From Herpomyces periplanetae (Eukaryota > Ascomycota > Laboulbeniomycetes > Herpomycetales > Herpomycetaceae), in NCBI GenBank assembly GCA_009733715.1, contig WMKJ01000004.1, positions 62,001 through 126,000 of the forward strand: DNA of 64,000 nt. Reading direction: 5' to 3'. The notes beneath the pieces were generated by a model that was given only the letters and a program-made list of their open reading frames with translations, was not told the origin of the DNA and made no database searches. The first letter of the stretch is position 1, and each line of letters opens with the position of its first letter. A program made the position numbers and the translations under genes. Positions 13,031 through 21,865 of the stretch are shown here, piece by piece.

Positions 13031-15847
13031 TTAGGTGCAACAAAAATACTTTTTCCACGTAGCCCGGCGTCCCGGTGGTGTAAGGTTAACTGATCTAATT
13101 GCACCAACGGGTAACGGTGTCGACGTTACTCTCGATGTAGTTTTAACTTCAACTTCATTATTACAACCTGAACTATCAATTTGTATCCCAGACCCAGGTA
13201 CTAATGGCGATACCCGCGTCTTTTGATGCCCAGGTGATCCCGCTTGATCCCGTAAACGTGATAATGAAGATGATTTCCTTTGCCCCACCCTAATACGTGA
13301 TCCAACCAATTCCGTATTTTGTGTTAGACCTTCCAATTGTACATTTCCTGGCTTTTCACCATGTGATGATGTCGGTGAACTAAGTCTATTTGATGGTGTT
13401 AACTCATCTTGTACGCATGTTTTGGACTTCTCCCCGCTTGATGATCGTGAAGCTCGTGTCAATAAATTTTCCCCTTGTTCAGCATTACTCTCATTTCTCA
13501 ATGTTTCAGTAGCATGACCTCGTGAATCCGCTGTACTAGGTCGTTTACCTACGAATTTCAATAACTTGTGCTTAACGTTATTTGCACTTCCTTCTATCGT
13601 AGTTGTTGACTGTACACCCGACGAAATATCAATTATCGTACCATCAATGCTTTCACTACTGTTAACCTGCGATAATCCTTCCATTAATACCCCTCGCACC
13701 GCACCAGATAACTCTTTATCCTTCATTTTATCAATATCCATAGCCAACTCGCTATCCCCATTTTCCCCTGCCAGCGTAGACCCCGTCGCTCGTCCCGCTG
13801 CAATTATCGTTTCACCATCACTAACTACTTGTCGTTCATCGTCCGGGCGTACAAGCGGCACACGCTTTACTTGTTGTGGTTGTGGTAATGGTGATGATGT
13901 ATGTATATGCGCTTTTTCGCTTTTGTGTAACAACTTTTCGCCATCGGCGCCCGACCCGGAACCTTCCAACGTCGTGCCGTCATTCATTGTATCAAATTTA
14001 TCATCCGTTAATATTTCCACTGTATCTGCCCGTTGTACTGTGAAAGCATTCGTTAAAACCTCATGTATACACATATTAGCACTGCATCCCGATGTAGCAC
14101 CTTTTTTGCCATTACCCATCCCCTCCCCCAATCTATGCCCTTGTCCATTCGTTGTGATTCCATCTCCTACCTCCATGGATGAGTTCGTTAAAGTTGGCAA
14201 ACCCGTTAGCTTAAGCGTGTTAACTTGATCTGTACTCGTTGTATACGTCGCTGTTACAGCTGCTGCCGCTGTAACCAGCCGCGACGGAAGGCTGACCCGT
14301 GTAACGTCAATCGGGCGAAAATTAGTATCGTATGCTGTACACAATAAATGTCCTTCCTTTTCCCATTGCTCTTGAAGCATCCGTTTAGCATGTGTAGGCA
14401 AGATTTGCTGGTCGGGTGGTAAGCGAGGATCAGGTTTAAACATCCCTGCCAACCAAGGGGGATCTCCCTCCGGCGGGGCATGAGAATGTGAGGTAACTGA
14501 TCTCCGACTTGGTGATGTACTCGACGATGCCACACCGCTCAGGGTTCCGTTGGGCGTAGTATTTGCCGAATTAGCACCACCGCCACCACCTACTCTTCGA
14601 TTCCGGGTATCTCGTGAACCAGATACATTTCGTGACTTTGCAACTGTTCGACGGCCACTACCGTTACAATTATTTTCATTCGAATTATTCACACTGGAAT
14701 TAGAACTCAGCACGCCAGGAGTACTGAAGCTGTGTGGACCTTGACCTTGTGCTTGATTGCTGTGCCGTTTTTTCGATACAATCTGTGTTTTTGGCATACC
14801 CGATAAATTAGGCGTTGGACGACTCGTCCCCGTCGGCGTAACCGTATCAAGCTTGCGATTTGACGTTACGTTTATCGTTGTGGCGTTGATGGGAGTAGTC
14901 ATTGTCGTTGTCGTTGTAGTAGACGTAGATGTAGCTAAACCACTAATACTCTTGCTTGGTGTGATATGAGACGGGCCGTGCGAACGAACATTTTGTGTTT
15001 GTTGTTCACCTTGATCAACCTGTAAGGTAGAGTCTAGTGTCTTGGTAGGGAATTTACTTGTAAGGCTGAGATGACCATAAGAAGATGAAGTAGCGGGTGA
15101 AGAGGCAAACCATGATGTACTTGCAGCAGTCGTGTTACTGGCCAAACTAGAGTCCTTGAATGATTGCCCTGAGGTAGAGCGGGGAAAATCAGGCTTACGC
15201 GAGACCGAATTTGTCGAACTATTCGAGGATACCGTACATGCAGACGGAGTTATCGTAGCTGCAGTTGACGTGGCCGTCGCACACGAAGGGATTGACGTCG
15301 ATGTAGACGATACAGTGGGTAAGGATTTGGCAACGGGGATCCGAGATGGTTTAGTGCTATCTTGAGTAGAAAAGGGTTGTAGTGGTGGTGGCGACGATGA
15401 TGATGGTTGCCCAAGTAGATTAGAGGATGAAGGCGGGGCACCAGAAGTCAACGGGTTGTACGGTGACCGGTCGGAAGCTGTTTGATTCAAAGGAGATCGA
15501 GTTTCGGGTAAACGTACGAGTAAATGATGATGATGATAGTGAGGTTGAGGTTGAGGGATGGCATGGGGAAGATGATGTAAATGCTGCCGAGACTGGTTGT
15601 AAGAGAATTCAGGTGTAAGTAATAGATCAGAATGAAGGGTGGAATTAAGGGATAAGCGAACGCCAGCTTCGCGTAATTCACGACTTTCAATTTGGGCTAA
15701 TTTATCACGATGAATCCAATTATCGTCAACATCCTCGTGGGGTAACGATTCGGACAAATTTGCTGTTTCGGACGGAGTTGTATCACAGTCGTTATCCGCA
15801 AAGCCGGGTGTGGTAGTCAAGGCAGACGATGCAACGAGAAGGTTCAT
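13031..15847 (-). CDS. teaR: TeaR/Mod5-like cell-end polarity receptor, 938 aa
   Basis: In Aspergillus, TeaR is a prenylated cortical protein that anchors the kelch protein TeaA at hyphal tips; Mod5 does this in fission yeast. Two family signatures are clear: NWIHRDKLAQIESREL at about residues 43-58, and PPWLAGMFKPDPRLPPDQQ followed by AKRMLQEQWEKEG and YDTNFRPID at about 460-510. Between and after them the chain is Ser/Thr/Asn-rich and disordered. I chose the ATG at 15847 because upstream in-frame sequence is hydrophobic and leader-like. The C-terminus reads WKKYFCCT and not a four-residue CAAX box. The two Cys could still be lipidated, or a final exon may be missing. The frame is otherwise uninterrupted. 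Confidence 0.8.
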   Translation of the reverse strand: MNLLVASSALTTTPGFADNDCDTTPSETANLSESLPHEDVDDNWIHRDKLAQIESRELREAGVRLSLNSTLHSDLLLTPEFSYNQSRQHLHHLPHAIPQPQPHYHHHHLLVRLPETRSPLNQTASDRSPYNPLTSGAPPSSSNLLGQPSSSSPPPLQPFSTQDSTKPSRIPVAKSLPTVSSTSTSIPSCATATSTAATITPSACTVSSNSSTNSVSRKPDFPRSTSGQSFKDSSLASNTTAASTSWFASSPATSSSYGHLSLTSKFPTKTLDSTLQVDQGEQQTQNVRSHGPSHITPSKSISGLATSTSTTTTTTMTTPINATTINVTSNRKLDTVTPTGTSRPTPNLSGMPKTQIVSKKRHSNQAQGQGPHSFSTPGVLSSNSSVNNSNENNCNGSGRRTVAKSRNVSGSRDTRNRRVGGGGGANSANTTPNGTLSGVASSSTSPSRRSVTSHSHAPPEGDPPWLAGMFKPDPRLPPDQQILPTHAKRMLQEQWEKEGHLLCTAYDTNFRPIDVTRVSLPSRLVTAAAAVTATYTTSTDQVNTLKLTGLPTLTNSSMEVGDGITTNGQGHRLGEGMGNGKKGATSGCSANMCIHEVLTNAFTVQRADTVEILTDDKFDTMNDGTTLEGSGSGADGEKLLHKSEKAHIHTSSPLPQPQQVKRVPLVRPDDERQVVSDGETIIAAGRATGSTLAGENGDSELAMDIDKMKDKELSGAVRGVLMEGLSQVNSSESIDGTIIDISSGVQSTTTIEGSANNVKHKLLKFVGKRPSTADSRGHATETLRNESNAEQGENLLTRASRSSSGEKSKTCVQDELTPSNRLSSPTSSHGEKPGNVQLEGLTQNTELVGSRIRVGQRKSSSLSRLRDQAGSPGHQKTRVSPLVPGSGIQIDSSGCNNEVEVKTTSRVTSTPLPVGAIRSVNLTPPGRRATWKKYFCCT

Positions 15848-16090
15848 AACGAAAGATATCCGTGCAAGATTGACGATGATGAAAAAGGTTGCAGCTGGAA
15901 CGAAATGTGTACAAGTTAAGCTTGATAAACTAGGGTTAACAAGTATAACGGGTAAGCGTAGTTCAGTGTTAGCACGAGGGGAAAAAGAAGGAGAGAAAGA
16001 GTAATAAAAGTAGATGAGAATAAGTTTAAGAGAAGGAGTATGCAAGTAGAAAAGAACTGAGAAAGAAGAGGGCGAGGGTGAGGATGAGGA

Positions 16091-16133
16091 TGTGGGTGTG
16101 GGTGTGGGTGTGGGTATGGGTGTGGGTGTGGGA
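16091..16133 (+). repeat. (TGTGGG)n G-rich hexamer tract
   Basis: About seven TGTGGG-type units with one A variant, in the TeaR 5' region. Repeated GGG runs could form a G-quadruplex on the + strand; on the TeaR sense strand it is a CCCACA tract. Structure is inference. Confidence 0.75.
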
Positions 16134-17350
16134 GAGGACGAGAAAGAGGAAATGGAAGAGGGTAAGAGAAGAAACGATGAATGACAAGGTTAAAATAATT
16201 TTTAGCACAAGGAAGATTGACAAAAGTAGAACGAATGGGTAGTGTATAGGTGGGTTAGTGAGGGAAAAAAAGGAAGATTGGGTGAATTGATGTATAAAAC
16301 GATTAAACTAGCAAACAATAGAAGAATTAGATTAGATTGGATTGATGGGCAGGCGGACCAATCAATGGATAGTGAAGTCAGTAAATTTATCAGGGTATTT
16401 AAGGAATAGTGAAGAGCCAAACCAGACCTATACGAACAAAGTATAAGCAAGGTAGTAGTAGAAGGTAGAAAGAAGGAGAAGAAGTTGGAATATATGAAAG
16501 ATGAGACTAGACGGGGATAGTGTGTAAGTACCAACTAGAAGATCCGAATAAGACGAGCTGAACAACGCGATCCAAAGAATTCTTCACCAAACTGCCATAA
16601 AAACGGAAAACCGTAAAAATGAAGGCGCGGAAGGAATGGACGGCTTCGGCATCGCAGCAAGAAGGTGCGGCCGGACAGAACGTGGGCCAATAACATGAAA
16701 CACCTTCCGTATCGGGAGAATAGTGAATTCTCAAAATTCCCGAAGCCGGCGTGACGCGCCTCAACAATATGCAGATGCGGCTGAGAATTTGGCAGTGTTG
16801 AGACGAGACGGGATGGTTTTCGTAATTACCCGATTAGGTATATGTATAGGAAGCCTGGATGGAGCGTCGGAGGCGATGGCGATTGGGATCGTGAAGTTCA
16901 ATTTTTTTCCCAGTCAGCTATTCTGCCAATTTCCTACAATTTCTTCCAAAATAATGGTCAACTCTTTTCTACCATATACCAGCATGTGTACCCGCCCACC
17001 CACCTGCCAATCTCCTCGGGCGCGTACGCGTACTCGTCAGCGTAAATTCCCTCTTCATGCATTCACGCCCACCCGCCCGTGTACACTTTTCAGTGCGTCT
17101 CCGTGTCTGCTTAGGCCCGTGCCCGTATGTGTGTATATCTGTGTCTGTGTCCGTGTCTGCGTCTACGTCTGCGCCTGTGTAAGTATATCGAAGTGATGTG
17201 AAAAGAGGGTCGTCAAGCAGGATTTTCGGGGTATCAGAGCTAATGTATACAAAAGGAACTGACTGAGAAAAAGGGTTTTCGGCAAGAATGGGTGGATATC
17301 ATTTACTCAGTGTATAATATGATCCTTAGTGATTTCGTTAATTCTCCACG

Positions 17351-17410
17351 CAGTCCCAGTCCCAGTCCCAGTCCTAGCCGTAGCCGTAACCGAAGCCGCA
17401 GCCGCAGCGC
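17351..17410 (+). repeat. CCCAGT / AGCCGT hexamer repeat
   Basis: Three to four CCCAGT units run into AGCCGT/AGCCGC units. Read in one + frame the tract encodes alternating SP and SR dipeptides, like an RS domain, inside a 41-codon ATG-to-stop frame (17319-17444). No RRM-coding exon was found nearby, so it is listed as a repeat. Confidence 0.6.
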
Positions 17411-18362
17411 TTCTCGTTCACTTATCCCCTCCTACATTCTCTAAACGCCCCTCGTGTTTCTCAGTTCCAGTCATACGCCGCCCAATCTTCTCCCATCGGC
17501 ATCCTTTTTCATGCTTAATGACTCGGCTCCCATCCTCTTCCACAAACCCGTTCTCTCTGTCAAATTTACTCATCTCTACCTTAATTCCCCTGTTCCTTCA
17601 ACTAACCCTTGTCATTTTACTTGACCTTATCCAACCCTCCCATTCCCTTTTCTCGTTACTCCGTCTTTCAATTCCTCGCATTATATTACCTCTAACCCGT
17701 TTTCATTTACTCGTAAACTTATCCAAATCTTTCCCTTACTACTCTGCGCCCTGATTGTCCAGCTTTGACAAATCTTTCCCACTCTCGTTCCGTTAATTAT
17801 ACGTACCAATATCTTGCGAGCCCTTTGCTCAAGTTTTCTCGCGTCGCGTTGTGTCTCGTGTCTACTATGTCTATCTTTGTGTTACAATCTTTCATCCGCT
17901 CCCTTCTTCGTCCATGTCAATCCTTGTAAGCAGATCAGAATACGTAGTCCGGTTCGCTGTGTTTGGGCTAATTATCATCACCGTCAGCGCTAACTATATA
18001 ACGTATACATACATTATAACTCTTTATTTCTATACCCAAATTCATTTTAGCTCTTTCGTCTTACATACCTGCGTGCATCAATCAACGTCGTCAAATTCCT
18101 CCAACTACTACTTCCGTCCATTTAAAGTTAATATTTCAATTACCTTCATCTGACACTGACACCCTAGCTTCGCGACCCTCCCGTACCCACTATTCGCCAT
18201 AACTTACACCGTGTCACTTTCATCTCCACCACTGCCACTATAAAATCAATTAACCACTTTCCCCTTCCCCTCTTCACTTTCACTGTCTTATTATCCTTGG
18301 TAATTCGTCCATCCACACATCCACCCACTCATTAATCCATCATTCAATCTACCAAACTTTGC

Positions 18363-20287
18363 TCATTCATGCTTCTTTTTGTCTCCCCTACCGCTTTCCA
18401 TACCCATGTCACAATATAGCCAGATACCCACAAAAACTATAAATCCACTGATGACCGTAAGTATACTAACTAGTCCCGGCCAGGCCCCTCGTATAGTCCA
18501 ACTTCTCGGCCATTCATCATGTCCAATGTGTCTAATCGTTAACGGTACCCGAACGTCTACATTCGTAAAAAATCTTCTCTTATAATTAACTCGGAGGTGA
18601 AATATTCCATGTTGATCAGGCGTCCGTAACTTTGTGCCCAAAATCGTCCAGTTTTTCCGCCCTTCAATATCTCCTAAATAATCTTTGTATCCTTGCTGTA
18701 TCACTTGCACTACTTCCCCCGTGTCCTCAGCCCGCATATCTTTTTCCCCTTTCCAATTTCCTTTCTTTCTCTCATCCTTGCTACGTTGTTTCTTCTTCCC
18801 TCCAATCTCTCCTACCGCCCGACCTTCCTCATCAACCCGTTCTAATGTTAACCGATAAAACGGTGATAGCATTGTCAGCTCCAATTGCACTGCATCACCT
18901 TCCGGAACATTAAACGGTTCCCAATATTCCCCATTCCATTCACTCATTTCTATCGTGAACGCCATATCACTCTTAATTCGATAAACTTTACTGTCCATCT
19001 TTCCTTCGTACCACCCTTCCTCTTGTCCACCCTTACCAATCTTCAAACTATCCGCACCTCCAATCAACCAATGATGCGTGACTCCCGCTCGAATTACGCC
19101 CAATTCATGAAACGTCCACTTACTCAGTTCCATTGCAAACTCCCTATTCTTTGTCCTCACACTCTTCGTTTGCTTTCTTCCTTTAACCAATCCCCTGAAC
19201 CATCGGTCATCCATCATTTCGGCCGATCCAATCAGCGTAAATCTTGCCGAGTTCCGTGCTTGTAATGCACTGATAATACCCAATTGGCGTCCACTCGCCT
19301 TCATCACCTTGGCTCCTTTTCCTCCGTTTCCCTTTACAATCGTATTAATATCACCCTCTTCAACATAACTACTCCTCTCTGCCCGCAAAATTGTTGTCAC
19401 CAGTGGATTATCATTTCCCACCATGTGAGGTACAGCTCGAGGAACCGCAATCACTCCTTCTCCCCCGAAATAGTTTCGTACTCCCTTTCCCTCAACTTCC
19501 GGTTTTTCCAAAATCAGTACATCGTGCGATTCACTTGCTGAATCTCTATCGTACTCGAAGTGGTCAATCAAGCTCACTTTACGAGATGCCGGTAAAAACA
19601 TATCCATCTCAGCTAATAACGGCCCGAACGATAGTGGCGTCTGCCATGCCGCACCAAGCATCATCATTATATTACCTTGTAATTTCAAAAATTCCAGTAA
19701 TATCTTTGGTGATAATGCGTTGCCATATGATTTGGACAGCGGTGGAAAGATTATCATGTGATCGTACACCCGTTCACCCAATTTAATCAACGATACGCTT
19801 TCAAATTTGGGATTTTGTACCGTAATGTGGTAACCACGAGCTAAGCCGTACATAAATGTACAGTGAAATTCAAGTTCAGTATCACTATCGAAAAATCCCT
19901 CATAATCCGTGCCACTACCACCGTATGGTCATTCGAGTATCACCTGTCGTATAAACTCGACGTATACCCAACCAGTACGGGGGCAGTTAATGCCAGCTGG
20001 CGTGTCTCGGAAGTCGGGTTTGAATATGCATTGAAAAAACTTGCGTCATGGTACTTACATGCTAAATCGCGTATAAAAGTGGAATAGTTACCTGGGTTTC
20101 CTTGAATCCATCCCCCACTCGCCCCTTGATCATCGGTGAAAGATATGTCTTGATTTTTCGTTGTCGTGTCCACAATCACCAGTAATCGTGTGCCCGTAAC
20201 ACTCTTGCTCATCACGCCTATAGCCCATACCAGACTAAACGCACATACTAGCCAGTACATCCACCACCTGTTTTCGTGATAATGCAT
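18363..20287 (-). CDS. WBP1: Oligosaccharyltransferase 48-kDa subunit (OST48/WBP1), 568 aa
   Basis: Subunit of the ER oligosaccharyltransferase that N-glycosylates nascent secretory proteins. Two exons: 20287-20059 and 19840-18363, joined by a GTAAGT...TTAG intron. Splicing rebuilds the family core FIRDLASRGYHITVQNPKFE, followed by SLIKLGERVYDHMIIFPP. Residues 1-35 form a signal peptide, the luminal domain follows, then a C-terminal membrane helix (GLVSILTVISGFIVFVGIWL) and a cytosolic tail ending KKHE, a KKXX-type ER retrieval signal. The chain is longer than usual (about 430-460 aa in the family as I recall). Part of the excess is an insert after TTTKNQ in exon 1 and a Lys-rich insert around KKKQRSKDERKK. 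Neither insert has obvious splice sites. Confidence 0.92.
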
Positions 20288-20819
20288 CGCCTTTTACTCG
20301 TCAATTAAATATTCACTATTTCACAGGTATGCTCGGTAGAGTTCCGCTGTGCAAAAGTTTGATACACGTTAATCACTTCTATCCTTGCATCAATTCTTTC
20401 CGTTTAAGATTCCTCTAAATAATCAAATTCGTTCCGTCCTTAAAACAATTCTTTTAATATACTATTTGAATTTATTAGAGTCTGCCTTAAAAGGCCGTTG
20501 AAACTTTTGACTCAGCAAATTTCACCTAAAATATGCCACGTTCACTTTGATAATCTTGAATCTTCATGAAAAATTATCGGGGAAATCGCACCATAAATTC
20601 AATAGTACAAGGCAACACATATGTATATATAAACAAATAGATGGAAAAGTAGATATATAGATATCACACCATCTTATCCCTCTCAATGAAAAAAACAACA
20701 CAAACGACAAAATTATTATTTTTCCTGAGCACAATCGCACACCATACACTAGATTTAATCTCCATCTTAAGGTCAAACATCCTCCATATCCCCTCCCCTC
20801 TAGCTGCTTAATCATCAGT

Positions 20820-20837
20820 TTACATCACGTGATGTAA
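20820..20837. promoter_or_regulatory. 18-bp perfect palindrome with CACGTG core
   Basis: TTACATCACGTGATGTAA is a perfect inverted repeat centred on CACGTG, the binding core of bHLH regulators such as Cbf1 or SREBP-type factors. Related elements follow at 20841 (atcacatgat), 20873 (gtcatgtgat) and near 20897 (acgtgatg). The cluster lies about 530 bases upstream of OST48. Which factor binds is unknown. Confidence 0.5.
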
Positions 20838-21367
20838 CAAATCACATGATGTTATTTCGTAGAACTTGTGACAGTCATGTGATTGTCGGGGGAAAGACGT
20901 GATGGAGTTATAAGAGTTTAGTGCAAAATTAGGATGGACAAATGTTGGAGACAGTGGATTATAGTTAGGTTATTAACAGTATATAGTATCGTCAAAAAAT
21001 TCCACTTAACTAGTATGCGTGCTTCATAATTACAGTGAACATGGAAATTCAGTGCAAAGGGATAACCCACATCCATCACACTCGAACCACCTTAGTAACC
21101 CCTAACATGCCTGGCCTATTGCGTAAGTGTTGACCTAAACGTTTTAGTAACTCCCACTTTCATGTTACCGTTGGTGTGGAGGTCACGTAAAATGCAACCT
21201 ATTTCAGCACACATTCCTCGACCTAGCCCAGACCGACATATCCTACCGTCCAATTGCTAGGCCCCCGGCTCTTTGTTACTGTATGCCAACCGCTCATCAT
21301 TCATAATCCATTACCACATGCTCCTAAAGACGCTTTTCCATCCAACTCTACCCGAAGAGAAAATGTC

Positions 21368-21372
21368 AAAAA
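21368..21372 (-). terminator. Pol III T5 terminator of tRNA-Gly
   Basis: Five T residues on the - strand, six bases beyond the tRNA 3' end, the usual RNA polymerase III stop. Confidence 0.8.
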
Positions 21373-21378
21373 GGACCC

Positions 21379-21449
21379 TGCGCCAGCCGGGAATCGAACC
21401 CGGCCCTCGACCATGGGAAGATCGAATTCTACCACTAAACTACTGGCGC
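21379..21449 (-). tRNA. tRNA-Gly (anticodon CCC)
   Basis: A 71-base cloverleaf on the - strand, without an intron. The acceptor stem GCGCCAG pairs with CTGGCGC plus discriminator A. The D-arm is GTTTAGTGGTAGAAT, the anticodon stem is CGATC/GGTCG with loop TTCCCAT, and the T-arm is CGGGTTCGAATCCCG. Loop positions 34-36 read CCC, which decodes GGG. The B-box GGTTCGAATCC is intact. A run of five T on the transcribed strand (+ strand A5 at 21368-21372) follows as a Pol III terminator. CCA is not encoded, as expected in eukaryotes. Confidence 0.96.
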
Positions 21450-21865
21450 TAGCGGCGGCCAAGCGCAAAGTTTCATGTTAACCTTGATTAAATAAGCCTG
21501 GATAAGACTTGGCATCGCCTCGCGCCCGACAAGACATTTCAGCCCAGAAAATCAAAATTATCCCCTTACATTACTTCATATTTGATACCATTCGCACTAT
21601 CATATATTAACAAATTTTCAACAAACATATAAAGTACATTAATAACAAAATAAGAGTTGAGATTGGACCCGGGCTTATTAACGAATCCAACTGACCTCCC
21701 AACATAAAACTCACACATGTACACCCACCCACATAACGGTTATAAACTAACAGATACAGATATTCAAAATTATTCAAAATAAAATATATGTCAATACTTT
21801 ATTGTGAGTTCACCACCGAACGCAACTTCCATCCACAACACCACCACCGGGAGATCATTACTATC
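21450..21865. other. Spacer between tRNA-Gly and F-box gene 3' end
   Basis: AT-rich sequence with no frame of note. It probably contains the 3' untranslated region and poly(A) site of the F-box/WD40 gene; an AATAAA-like ttcaaaataaaatatatg lies near 21774 on the + strand only. Confidence 0.35.

Larger units (their letters stand above)
15848..18362. other. Upstream region of TeaR gene, repeat-rich
   Basis: Between the TeaR start and the OST48 stop, both - strand. From 15850 to about 16530 the + strand is purine-rich, giving a pyrimidine-rich leader on the TeaR strand. A GC-richer patch at about 16540-16880 is the likely promoter core. Further on are a (TGTGGG)n tract, a GTCTGC/GTGTCT-type tract near 17125-17180, and an RS-codon-like repeat at 17351-17410. 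No confident gene. Confidence 0.4.
20288..21378. other. OST48 promoter region
   Basis: About 1.1 kb between the OST48 start codon and the tRNA gene. It is AT-rich and free of coding frames I would trust. It carries a cluster of E-box-like elements at 20820-20905, listed separately. Confidence 0.5.

Noticed and set aside
16507-16880. GC-richer patch as an RNase P, SRP or other structured RNA
   Set aside because: A few short motifs look suggestive, but no consistent set of conserved regions or stems could be traced; a promoter core is simpler.
17329-17754. A 141-codon + frame over the hexamer repeat
   Set aside because: It gives Val/Pro/Ala and Leu/Ser repeats from translating simple sequence; no family resemblance.
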